Shown here piece by piece: positions 34,850 through 45,900 of a stretch of 64,000 nt of DNA. This stretch comes from Dasypus novemcinctus. Lineage: Eukaryota; Chordata; Mammalia; Cingulata; Dasypodidae. The notes beneath the pieces are model-generated. The model saw only the letters and a program-made list of their open reading frames with translations. It had not been told where the DNA came from and ran no database searches. The DNA is taken from the NCBI RefSeq assembly GCF_030445035.2, contig NC_080702.1, positions 26,175,652 to 26,239,651 on the forward strand, read 5' to 3'. Every line of letters begins with the position of its first letter. Position 1 is the stretch's first letter. Position numbers and translations under genes: made by a program.

Positions 34850-35330
34850 ACAAAAAATTGTATGTTCAAACACAAATCTCCATCAATAGATGGATGGATA
34901 AACAAACAGTGGTATCTTCATACATGAAATACTACTCAACAAAAATGGGAACAAACTGTCGATCCCTACAGAAATCTGGGTGGATCTCAGAATCATGCTG
35001 CATGAAAGAAATAAGTCCCCTATCTCCAACAAAAGGACGTACTATATGGTTCCATTTACTTAAAATTCTACAAAAAGCAAAGTCATCTGTAGTGGCAAAA
35101 AGTAAAACAGAGGCTGCCTGAGGACAGGAGTGAAAGTAAGGAGGGTTACAACAGGGTGCAAGGAAAATTTGGGGGCTGATGGAAATGTCTATCTTGATTG
35201 CAGTGATAGTTTCACAATTACATACACCAAAACTCATCAATTATGACTCAATTAAATGTCTAAGATATCTTTATTATATGGTATTATTATGTGCAGTTTC
35301 TTATGTTAATTAGACCTCCATAAAGTCATA
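34850..35330 (+). mobile_element. old L1M-type 3' end
   Basis: The words CTCCATCAATAGATGGATGG, GAAATACTACTCAACAAAAA, ATGGTTCCATTTACTTAAAA and GGGCTGATGGAAATGTCTAT follow the ORF2 C-terminus and 3' UTR of old mammalian L1s. All frames are broken. Confidence 0.7.
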
Positions 35331-35644
35331 AATATATACATATAGATACTTACAACAATGCTGAGGGCTTGAAACACTAGTCCGTCATCCCCCATCAGGA
35401 GCCACCCATGCGCTTGAGAGATACCCACCTCTGTTTGAGAACACCAGGACTTCCCAGGATGGGGGCATGACACCTCCCCGCTCATTGTATGGGTCTCCAC
35501 CCACTGATAAAACACACTATGACAAGGTGAGCACTCACACACTCCCTAGAAGCCGGACCCAGATGCCCCCTGTGCCAGATGCCCCCCGTCAAACAACTAA
35601 AACCAGTACCCCTCCATATTATATATATATATATTTTGTAATAA

Positions 35645-36600
35645 AAGTTTAATTTTTGTCCTTCTTTATTTTCTTTGAAATGTTACATTCAAAAAATATG
35701 AGGTCCCCATATACCCCCAATCCCCCTCACCCCACTCCCCCCACATCAACAACCTCTTCCATCATCGTGGCACATTCAGTGCACATGGTGAATTTTGGAG
35801 CACTGCTGCACCACATGGACAGTCGTCTACATTGTAGTCTACACTCTCCCCCAGTCCACCCAGTGGGCCATGGCAGGACACACAATGTCCAGCATCTATC
35901 CCTGCAACACCACCCAGGACAACTCCAAATGCCCCTACATCGTATCTCTTCTTCCCTCTCCCTACCATCAGCAGCTACCGTAACCACTTCCTCCACATCA
36001 ATACTATAATTTCTTCCCTTACTAATCACAATAGTTCCCCAGCAGAACACCAGTATGTTCACTCTAATCCATACTCTATTCCTCATCCTGTGGAATGGTT
36101 ATGTCCAGTCCCCCTCTACATCAAGAGGGGGCTTAGATTCCACATGGATGATGGATGTAATTCTCCTAATTGCAGTTGTAGGCACTCTTGGCTCCCTGGT
36201 GTGGTGGTTGATCTTCTTCACCTCCCTGTTAGCTGGCCAGGGTAAGTCCAATAAACCAGAGGGTAGAAGTTGCAAATCTGCTGAGGGCCTGGCTGTCACA
36301 TGGATAGTCCAGAGATTCAGGTCATAGCAGCACTATTCACTATTGCCAAAAGTTGGAATCAACCCAAATGCCCATCAATAGATGAATGGATCGATAAAAT
36401 GTGGTATATACATACAATGGAATACTACTCAGCTATAAGAACAAATACAGTACAAACACATGTGATAACATGGATGAATCTTGAGAACCTTATGTGGAGT
36501 GAAGCAACCCAGGCATCGAAGGACAAATACTACATGATCTCTCTGATATGAAATCAGTAAACCAAGCTGTCTCAGAGAGCTAGAGACTGGATGATAAATG
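35645..36600 (-). mobile_element. reverse L1 3' UTR with inverted ORF2 end (twin priming)
   Basis: 35645-36325 is the reverse complement of the L1 3' UTR terminus, tail at left. At 36326 the sequence switches to forward ORF2 C-terminal sequence (ATAGCAGCACTATTCACTAT at 36326, as at 26560 in the full-length L1; [12 protein letters not shown]) until about 36550-36600. The orientation switch again fits twin priming. No clean target duplication was found because the next L1 abuts it. Confidence 0.7.
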
Positions 36601-37358
36601 TATTATATTTTCTAAAGTGTTTTCTCAACGTTATAGTTTCAACCACATACCTGACAATGTCCCATGTTCACTTGCTCCCCTCCAGCTTCCGCCCCATTTC
36701 TTGGACCATCTGATTCATCCTCCCAACCCCGGACCCCCTCCACTCTGCAAAGCCCAACCCAATAGTATCCCGATGCCCCTGTCTTATCCCTTCACTGCAC
36801 AACTACTTACATCCACTATATCATAGATTTTGCCCATGTGGGCATTGGCTCACAACCTTCTTCTCCCTTCTATTTCTGGTAAACCTATCTTCCAGTCTCT
36901 AGCTCTCTGAGACAGCTTGATTTACTTAATTCTTATTAGAAAGGTCATGTAGTATTTGTCCTTCAATGCTGGCTTGCTTCACTCAACATAAGGTGCTCAA
37001 GATTCATCCATGTTATCCCATGTGTTAGTACTGTATTCCTTCTTACAGCTGAGTAGTATTCCATTATATGAATATGCCATTTTGTAAACCATAATGTAAA
37101 TCATAATGTGACCAAAAATTTATCAAAATGTACAGTCTAAAATGTAAAACATAATGTAAACCATAATGCAACCATGGTTGGTAGCTATGTTTCAATATCT
37201 GTACATCACGTGCAGCAGATATAACATCCACATGTAAAAAGATCATTGCCGAGGAAGGGGGAAAAGGGTTTGATGTTGGGTATATGGGATTTCCCTATAT
37301 TCTATATGTGACTTTACTGTGACCAAAAACTTTTTTGAAGACATAATAAAAAAAAAAA
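36601..37358 (+). mobile_element. L1 insertion with inverted 5' part, ending at an internal A-tract
   Basis: 36601-37078 is reverse-oriented and covers the ORF2 C-terminus and the start of the 3' UTR. 37079-37358 is forward 3' UTR corresponding to about 27530-27835 of the full-length L1 and ends in ATAATAAAAAAAAAAA. The early end suggests use of an internal polyadenylation point; alternatively this is simply the internal A-run also present at 27829. Confidence 0.6.
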
Positions 37359-37449
37359 GAGGTTGTAGACACTGAGGAAGAAATGGAAGATATTGCCTTG
37401 CCACTGTACATACAGGGCAACACCTATTACAGTAAAGAAAGGCAAAATG

Positions 37450-39195
37450 TCAAAATAAATTTTTCATGATATTTTTCATTTTTTTAATGTCCCAATTTAT
37501 TTACTTTTAGTTTTTCTAAATTAGTATGTATTCTATTTCTAATCTTTAAATCTATCATTACTATTTCATTTTCCTACTAATTGAATTTGGCAATATATTA
37601 GACTTCAATTTTGAAGAAGTTTTGGATCACAGAGGGGTCCAACTATGGCAGGGGGAGCACTGATGTGGGGTGTCATTCACGGTGGATTCATAGGTGGGAG
37701 GGAGTTCTCCAGGGCATGTATATAGGTTATATAGATATGTTCAGATGTTCATTGGGTATTGACATAGTGAGTAGATATCACAACAACTGAGGGAGTGCTG
37801 AGATGCCATTCTGGGCATCTCCCCAGTGGAACAGCAACAATCCACTAAGTACAAGGGCAAAGACCAGTGAAGGATGGTCCAATGATAGGCCCTGGAAACT
37901 GATGACTATGCTTATGAGCCTGTGTGCATGAAATTTCAACTCGGCCTAGAGCTGCAGGGTGCCTAAGAGTTACCTCCTGAGAACCTCCATGTTACGCAAA
38001 TGTGCCCACTCTCTAAGCCCAACTTGGCATGTAAATGCATTACCTTCCCCCCAGCATGGGACATGACTCCCAGGGATGAGCCTCCTTGGCTCCAAGGGAT
38101 TACTGCCTACCACCAGCTGGCAATGCAACTAGAAAAAGACCATGAATAAAAGGGGGAAATGGTAAAGACAAATGCGTTTATATGACTAAGAGACTTCAAA
38201 ATGAGTTGGGAGGTCATCAGAGGGGTCAGGCTTATGCACGTCTCAGCAAGATCTCAAAGACAGCCTAAGTAGATACGAACCCAGGCAGTGGTGCTCCTGA
38301 GGGCTACAGAGACAACCAGGCCCTACGTCATGACAGATGGCTCTGGAGTTCAGTGCCTTGCAAGTGGGCCCTACTTTGGAATTTGTGCTGCTGAGTGTGA
38401 CGGAGTTGGATTCAGATGTGACCTCTCTACACATGCCTCTTCTGTCACTTTTACTGAACCTGTGATTGGTGCTAGGGTTGGTATATGCTCAGGAGACTTG
38501 AATCTCTGGGCTCTCTATGTGCCAGCTGGGCCCTGAGCCTCAGCAGAGTTGCAGCACCTACTCTCCAGTTTGTTGGACTTATGCAGGTCAGCTAACAGGG
38601 AAGTGAGGATGGTCAACCACCACACCAAGGAACCAAGAGAGTCTACAGCTGCAAGCCAGAAAACCTCATCCATTAACCATGTGAAATCTAAGCCTCCTCT
38701 CGATTTAGAGGTGGAGTGGACATCACCATCCCAGGGTCCTCAGGTTGGAGGAATAAAATATGGATTAGAGTAGACTTACTGGTATTCTACTATAGAATTA
38801 TTGTGACTCTAGCAATGGAAGAAATTACCTCACTGATGTGGAGACAGTGGTGGGAGTTGCTGAAGGCAGGGAGAGGAAAAAAGAGGTGTGATATTGGGGC
38901 ATTTTCAGGACATGGCATTGTCCTGAATGATATTGCAGGGACAAATGCAGAACATTATATATTCTGCCATAACCCACTGAATGGACTGGGAGAGAGAGTA
39001 AACTACAACATAAACTATAATCCATGCTGTGTACCAATGCTCCAAAATGTACTCATCAAATGCAATGAATGTACCACACTAATGAAAGAAGTTGTCGATG
39101 TGGGAGGAGTAGGGGGTGTGGGGAACAGGGTATATGGGAACTCACATTTTTTATTGCAACATTTTGTGTGATTTATGTATCTTTAAAAAAAACTG
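37450..39195 (+). mobile_element. L1 3' UTR fragment, about 1.7 kb
   Basis: Colinear with 27840-29570 of the full-length L1, for example GCATGTAAATGCATTACCTT, then CCCAGCATGGGACATGACTC. It ends in an A-rich tract at about 39190. This independent copy confirms that the long 3' UTR belongs to the family. About 90 bp before it (37360-37449) were not identified. Confidence 0.8.
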
Positions 39196-39269
39196 AAAGG
39201 GAAGAATGTATATATACATATATACATGTACAAATATTGCATAGTGTTTGGCCTCAGATGGGGCAGATA

Positions 39270-39505
39270 CCAGGCTGCACATTCAGGCATTGTTATATGT
39301 CAGCAAGGTTAGCATGATGGTTACAAGATTGTGGAATGAGATTACCAATGTTCTGCTTCCTTACTAACACTACGTGGTTTGGGCAAATCCTCTGTGCCTC
39401 AGGTTCCTCATATGTACCTCCCTGCTGCTGGGAAGAAGTGGCAAATGAAAGCCTGAGTGCAGTGCCTGACACATAATAAATCCTCATTAAATGTCAGCTT
39501 CTATG
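39270..39505 (+). repeat. MIR SINE
   Basis: Contains the MIR words GGTTTGGGCAAATCCTCTGT, GCCTCAGGTTCCTCATATGT and CCTGACACATAATAAATCCT, i.e. the core and 3' end of a tRNA-derived mammal-wide SINE. The following 39506-39709 is unassigned. Confidence 0.7.
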
Positions 39506-39709
39506 ATTATCAATGGAAAGAGCCCTGAAGTCCCAGCCCCCTTCTCTGGGAAAAGATAACAGTCAGGGGTCAGGAGACCCCAAGAGGGGAGGAGCTCTGT
39601 CTGATGTCCTGCAACCCCACCACCCAGGAAGGCATCACTGAGGCAGTGGGCTCTCTCTCCACTAGGAAGACACCTCTAGCCAGTGATGTGCAGCTGCTGG
39701 CTTGGGTCG

Positions 39710-40245
39710 TGTAGCAGTTGATATAATTGACGTATTCCCAAAAGAAATATTGAATTAGGCTTGCAATCCGATCTGTACCTGGGCATGATTGAGTTATGAC
39801 TGGGGCTTTGATTGGGCCATGTCATTAGGGCGTAGAGTCCCCACCCCTTGGTGGGTGGGAACTCATAGATTAAAGACATGGCAAAGGACAGAGTTGGAGA
39901 TTTTGATGCGGGGGCTTTTAATGTTGGGAGTTTTGATTTTGGAGTCTGATGCTGAAGACTTAAACTGTAGCCCTGGGAAGTCAGTATGCAGAGGAAAGAG
40001 AAGCCAGCCTCAGGAAGAGCGGAACCTTGAACCCAGAGAAAAGCAAGCCCCAGGAACTTAGGAACCCAGGAAGCCTGAACCTAGCAGCCGTCGGCGGCCT
40101 TCTTGCTCCCAGTAGACTTTGGGGAGGGAAGTAACCTATGCTTTATGGCCTGGGATCTGTGAGCTCCTACCCCTAATACATGCCCTTCATAAAAAGCAAC
40201 CCATTTCTGGTATTTTGCTCAGCACCCCTTTGGCTGACTGATACA
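39710..40245 (+). mobile_element. class III LTR, family B, with 5-bp target duplication
   Basis: TGTAGCAGTTGA...GACTGATACA is flanked by perfect GGTCG repeats at 39705-39709 and 40246-40250. At 536 bp, it is shorter than the copy at 15919. It contains no coding capacity. Confidence 0.88.
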
Positions 40246-41575
40246 GGTCGGCTCCGAAGAGCTAAGTGCTAAATTTTCAGGAACTTAGTGAGCCGGTGGT
40301 TGAACAGCCCAGAGCTCGACACCAGCCGTGGTGGGAGTATTTACAGCACGGAAATGAGGCAGTGTTACAAATTGGGGTGCCCCTTCCCTCCCCCCCGACT
40401 CCAGGGCCGGCTGTTAAATGTTTACCCGTTTACTACAGACTCTGTCTGTTGCTCCATTCCTACTGGGAAGGTGGGAAGAAGGGAGCTCCCACCCCGGAGT
40501 TGCCCACCCCTAGACCACCAGTTGAGCCTGGCCAGCAAAGCGCTGGCTTTGGGGGAGCAGGTGTAGTTCGGTGGTTGAACACCTGCTTCCCGTCTACGAG
40601 GTCCCGGGTTCAGTTCCCAATACCTAAAGAAAACCAAGCACTGGCGTTGTTCCATCACTCTCCCTGCAAGTGACCCCAGACGGCCAGGCACCCTCCCCCA
40701 GCCTCACAGACCACCTCCATCTGCCTGCTCACAGCAGCCCCAAGACCCCTCCGATCCCCATGCCCCAGTCCCCAAGGTGCTAGGTTAGGTCAGAATGCCG
40801 GACGATTACGACTCCAATCCCGCAACATCGGGGAGCTCACCCCCCAGCCCCATGGGACCCGGGAAGGGATTTCCCGCTCCACTGCCTAGTGGGAAAGGCA
40901 CGGGGTGGGGGAAGGTCTCCAGGTCCTCTTTGAAGAGCAAGTTTGAGAAACCAAGCGTGCCTGGCTCAACCCCCCCCTCTCCTGACTCTGCCCGCCACGG
41001 AGGCGGCGCTCGGGCTGCCTGAGCAGGTGGGGGCACCCACGGGGCCAGGGCTTAACCACATCCCCTCCCCACCTGCCACCAGAGTAACGCTCAGCTCGTG
41101 GGCGCTCGTTATCTGCCTGACATCTGCGTTGCTCAAGTGGGTCGGGACTCAAAGGCTGAGGAAAGCCCCTAAAAGCTGAACCCCGTGAGGCCTGACTCAC
41201 GCCGCCCCAAGGTCTCCTTCCTGTGCCTGGGCAACGCCGAGCCCGTTCCCACCTGGGGTTCCCACCTTCCCTGTTCTCCCCCCGCTCTTCCTCCGGCTGC
41301 TTTCTCTTCGCCCCTCAGGCTTCAGCGTGGAGGGGCCTGCCCCGGCCACGTTGTGTCCTCCCCGGTTTGTCGTCTCTTGGTCGCTGAAATTACTCCGTAG
41401 ATTTGGGGGCCCATTCGTGGCCCCGGCTTCTCTTCTACAGGCGCTAAGAGGGCAGGGTCTTGTCAGCTGAGCCTAATGGTGAAGACCCCCGTGCCAAGCG
41501 ATGGCCTCAAAAAAAACATCCACTGAATGAACCAACTGGATGCTTTTACTTTTTTTTTTTTAAAGTTAATTATCT
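40246..41575. other. GC-rich sequence downstream of FBXL12
   Basis: Mostly unassigned single-copy-looking sequence of high GC. Frames up to 135 codons occur on both strands, as expected for GC-rich DNA, but none has a recognisable motif or matching splice sites. It contains the SINE at 40553-40628. Confidence 0.4.
40553..40628 (+). mobile_element. DAS-I-like SINE
   Basis: The tRNA-Ala-like head is GCAGGTGTAGTTCGGTGGTT ... CGAGGTCCCGGGTTCAGTTC, ending CAATACCT. It is one of the least degenerate tRNA-like heads here, but the acceptor stem does not pair, so it is not a functional tRNA gene. Confidence 0.8.
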
Positions 41576-41576
41576 T

Positions 41577-42164
41577 TTAATTGAAAAATAACAATATATG
41601 CTGTGGAAAAATGTGAAAAAATTCAGAATACAAAATCTCAAAAATACAACCGAGAACTATAATTAAACATTTTGATCATCAAACCGCAAGGTGCCGTCAC
41701 CCTCTGCCCGGTGTCTCTTCCGTGCGTGAGGCGGGCGTGGCGGAGAGCAGGTGCAGGCGGCCCTTCCAGGCCTCCTGGGGGGGCTTGGCCCTTCGGGTCC
41801 CCTTCACCCTTAGCCCCGCCCTTCTACGTCGCCCTGTTCCTGAGGACGACTCGCGGGAACAACCCTCCCTCGAGGAGGTTTCTCGGGGCCGGGAGCGGTC
41901 AGCAAATAAGGCTTCGCAACGCAACCGTGAGGTAGCTGTGGTCTCCCCCGTTTCCAGACGCGGGGAGCTGGGCCGTGGCCACGTAGCCAGCCGGCACTGA
42001 AGTCAGGATTCCAACTGTCCGGAGGCCCTCTCTCCTGGACTGTGGGCCCTGCAGGCCCCCCGAGCCTTCACCCAGCTGCCCGCCCTCTTCAAGAGGCTCC
42101 TGAAGAGGGCCCGGGGGCACCGAGCCGGGCCAGGCAGGAGCCCCGGGTGAGCCGAGGAGCCAGG
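41577..42164 (-). other. FBXL12: probable FBXL12 3' UTR
   Basis: This sequence lies directly 3' of the FBXL12 stop codon on the minus strand. On the minus strand an ATTAAA-type poly(A) signal lies at 41577-41582, the first plausible signal downstream of the stop. The true 3' end is not provable from sequence. Plus-strand frames here are shadows. Confidence 0.4.
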
Positions 42165-42986
42165 TCACATCCACCAGTCCATGGACTCTTTGGGGCAGGC
42201 CCTGACGATGACCATACAGTGGGGCAGCCCCCTGCTCAGGAGCTTCTCGGGCTCCTGGCCCTCCCACCCCAGCCCCTGCAGCTCCAAGACCCGCAGCTTG
42301 GGCATGGCGAGGCACGAGGCGAGGATTTCCTCCGGCGAGGGCATTTCCGGGGTGACGAGCGGGCCCAGCAGGCACAGGCTCTCCAGGGCGGGCATCCCCT
42401 CCAGCACCGCCAGCCCGGGGGCCGACAGGCCCCGCACGGTCAGCCGGAGCTTGCGCACGTCGCGGAGGTGGCGGCTGACGGCCAGCAGGGTGCTGTCCGC
42501 CGAGAGCGTGCAGCCCAGCACCTCCAGCCTCTGCAGGTAGCTCAGCTCCTGCAGGCCGGCGTCCAGCCCCGTCTCGGTCACGCGGTAGGTGCCGCCCAGC
42601 ACCAGCGAGCGCAGGGCGCGGAAGCGCGTCAGGCCCTGCAGGTGCTCGTCCTGGAAGGCGGGCACGCGGTCCAGCACGATGCACTCGAGCAGGGGCAGCA
42701 CGCTGCAGTCCTGCTCCTTGCGGAGCCACAGCATGGAGATCTCGCAGCTGTGCAGCTCCAGCGTCTTGAGGGTGCGGGGCAGGCTGGCGATGGGCACCGT
42801 GGTGAGGTCGGCCACGTGCAGGCAGAGGCGCTGCAGGTTGGGGCACTTCTGGCCCAGGGCCCGCATCAGGGCGGAGGACAGCTGGGGGGCCTTGGAGCCA
42901 GAGAAGAGGTAGCCGCCCATCCGCAGGGAGTAGAGCCGCGTCGCCATGTACCGGCGGAGGAGGTGCCACATGACCTTAGGCCGCAT
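42165..42986 (-). CDS. FBXL12: FBXL12 coding exon 3 (terminal, LRR region)
   Basis: It encodes 273 residues from MRPKVMWHLLRRYMATRLYS to the TGA at 42165-42167. The acceptor CTCTTCCAG precedes ATG at 42986, in phase 0. It carries nearly all of the leucine-rich repeats. The frame stays open into the intron, so an ORF finder overextends it to 43451. The boundary was chosen from the acceptor and from the known protein. Confidence 0.95.
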   Translation of the reverse strand: MRPKVMWHLLRRYMATRLYSLRMGGYLFSGSKAPQLSSALMRALGQKCPNLQRLCLHVADLTTVPIASLPRTLKTLELHSCEISMLWLRKEQDCSVLPLLECIVLDRVPAFQDEHLQGLTRFRALRSLVLGGTYRVTETGLDAGLQELSYLQRLEVLGCTLSADSTLLAVSRHLRDVRKLRLTVRGLSAPGLAVLEGMPALESLCLLGPLVTPEMPSPEEILASCLAMPKLRVLELQGLGWEGQEPEKLLSRGLPHCMVIVRACPKESMDWWM

Positions 42987-45900
42987 CTGGAAGAGCCAGA
43001 GATTGGGGGGACTGCGTGAGAGGCCCGGGGCGCCCGAGTCCACAGCCGGACTGCAGGGACACACGCCCGGACAGAGTTTGGCTTCTGCCCTGCCCCCACC
43101 AGAGACCGCCCCAAGCGTAACAAGAAGGTCTGACTCCACCACCCGGGACTTGAACAAAAGCAATGGGGGGAAGAGAAGATCAGAACTGATCTGCGTTGAG
43201 CACAAAAGGGGATTCTTATTATCTTCTCCAGAGTACATAAAAAGGCACAGCGTTTTACTTGTTCCCTGATGACCATCTCTGGTAGAAATAAGCACCACAA
43301 AAGAAAACTGAGAAGGGTAAAATTGGCCAGGCCTAAGTATTAAAAAAAAAAAAAAAGTAAAACACACAGTAAAAGCTGCAAAAATAAGCCCTGTGAAGAT
43401 AGACTTGGCAGGAAAAAAAAGCCACAAAATGTAACTGATCGCACTGTGCATTTTGCTGTATGTACATTTTGCCTGAAACTAAAAAAAAAAAAAGAAGAAA
43501 AAAAGAAACTGCACAGCATAATGGCATAATGTTTGTTGACTGCTTTTGACACTGGAATCAAATCTTCTTGGCCAAATGTAGATCCATGAGTTTGAGCCCA
43601 GGCAAACAGACCCACTAGAAACACTGGCTGTAGCAGTTTGATATAATTGATGAATTCCAAAGAGAAATATTGGATTATACTTGTAATCTGATCTGTACCT
43701 AGGCATGACTGAGTTATGACTAGGGCATTGAGTCCCCACCCAAGGGGACAGATAAAACGCATGGTGAAGAACAGAGTTGGGGGTTTTCTGATGTAAGAGT
43801 TTGATGCTGAAGACCCAGGAAGTCAGCACCCAGAGGAAAGAGAAGTCCCCAAGAAGGAAGGAACCTTGAAGCCAGAGAGAAGCAAGACCCTGGAAGGGAG
43901 GAACCCAGGAAGCCTGAACCCTGGCAGACGTTGGCAGCCATCTTGCCCCAAATAGACTTTGGGGAGGGAAGTAACTACCTGTAAGCTCCTACCCCAACTT
44001 ACCCTTTATAAAAACCAACCAATTTCTGCTGTTTTGCATCAGCACCCCTTTAACTGACTAATACACTGGCCATCCAAGTCAATGGACAGATACAAAGTCA
44101 ATAGCTGAATCAAGTCTTCCCTGCAAAATGGATAACAAAAACTCATTCTAAGTTCATGATGTCAAACATTGGCAGGATATAGACAGCAGATCTTCCAGCT
44201 GCTAGGAACTGCCCTAGCTACTCAGAGAAATGGTGGTTCCCAAGGAAATTTAAAATGTAGACACCCACTACCACCTGTTCTATTTTTTTAAGATTGCATG
44301 TTTGTGTCTTTGCATGCACACAGTGTCTCTAAAAGGATGCCCGAGAAAATGGGAGCATTTGCTGCCTGTAGGGAAGAGAACAGGGTGACTCAGGAGATGG
44401 TGGTGGGAGGACGACAGTGAGGGGGGAGTCAGGACAGTGGGGGAGGAGACCTTACTTGCACCTTTTGCTATTTTGCATCTTTTCAATTTTGAATCCTGTG
44501 CATAAACTAGTATTTTTGCAAAAATCAGTGTTTCAGGACCCGGCTCCAGCCAAGAAGGCTGAATGAGACACTTCAGGGCTCCATCCCTTCACAGAAGTTT
44601 TGAACTGAAAGAGCTTTCTCAAAGCTCTGGAAAACCTAAAGCACTGCAGAAACAAGGCCCAGAGCTGAATCAAGAAAAAGGCTGCGTCAACGCTGTAGGA
44701 TCTCTGGGCACCCTGGTGACCCTCCCCGACTCCTCGGCGGGCCCTCCCAGAGTGTGGACCCCTGGCCCCGTGGATGGAGGGAGCAGTGTAACCCTCCCGC
44801 GCGCACTGGGAGCACGGACATCTGGTGGTAGCCGGAAGCACTCCCCGTCCCAGAACTTGCCCGGTGTGTGGAAGGCAGCTCATCAAGCTCGCCCACAGAA
44901 CGCTGGGGGAGAGCGTTCAAGCGGCTGCCTGCGACAGAGAATGCGGGTGACAGCAAACTCAGTGGAGTGTTAGGGACCATGAGGGAAAAAAACTACCTGG
45001 GGAAGAGGAGACATTCCTATTCCTGTAAGGTGGGGAATTCCTAGGGTGACATGCAGAGAGAGGATCAGGGAGGCCCCTGTACTTTGGCCTCAAGCTATCC
45101 TCTAAACTCACTGCACGAGTAAGCGCTGACGGAGAGCATGCTCACAGCACAATCGCAAAGACTGGGAAAGGTGGTGTGTTTTTCCCTTTTTTTTTTTTTT
45201 TGGTTAGTTCCTGGCATGCAGGAAAACTCTGTTATATACTAGCTGGATACAAACTTAAGGAACAAACATCGCACTCTAAATCTCTGTGATAACACATTAA
45301 CATATCAAAATGCCCAGGTTCTGGGGAACGGATGTAGCTCAAGTGGTTGAGCACCTGCCTCCCATGTACGAGGCCCTGGGTTCAATCCCCGGAACCTCTT
45401 AAAAATAAACCAATGAAAAAAAATAACTCTCCTCAAGGAGCGGATGTAGCTCAGTGGTTGAGCGCCTGCTTCCCATGTATGAGGTCCTGGGTTCAATCTC
45501 CGGTACCTCCTTAAAAAAAACAAAAACAAAATAAGCTCCAAATTTCAATAAAAGATTACAAAAGAGACAAAGTAACAGGAAGTGATAGCCCAGACAAGGG
45601 AGAAAATTAAAGTAGTAGAAATCATCCATGAGAAGGACCAGACCTCAGACGTACCAGACAAAGACTTAGTCTAAGGAGAGGAAAGAGTGAAGGAAAGTAA
45701 ATAGAGCCTGAAGATCACGGGACACCACCAGGTGCACCAAAATATGCATTGTGAGGATCCCAGAGACAAAAGGGACAGAGAGAATATTAAAAGATATTAT
45801 GGCTGAAAACTTCCCAAACCTAAAGACAGGAATATGCATGTCCAAGACACTCAACGAACTCCAAACGGGATAAACCCAAAGAGGACCACATCATAAAATA

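Noticed and set aside
40795-41200. Coding gene downstream of FBXL12
   Set aside because: Overlapping GC-rich frames on both strands, no homologous motif, no consistent splice sites.
41899-42969. 356-codon minus-strand and 325-codon plus-strand frames over FBXL12 exon 3
   Set aside because: Both are GC-driven shadows of the real LRR reading frame, which ends in CPKESMDWWM and splices at 42986.
45435-45512. Possible tRNA-Ala gene
   Set aside because: Box A and box B are present but the acceptor stem does not pair, and the unit is followed by a SINE-type A-rich tail. It is a tRNA-derived SINE head; the same applies to the other DAS-I units.
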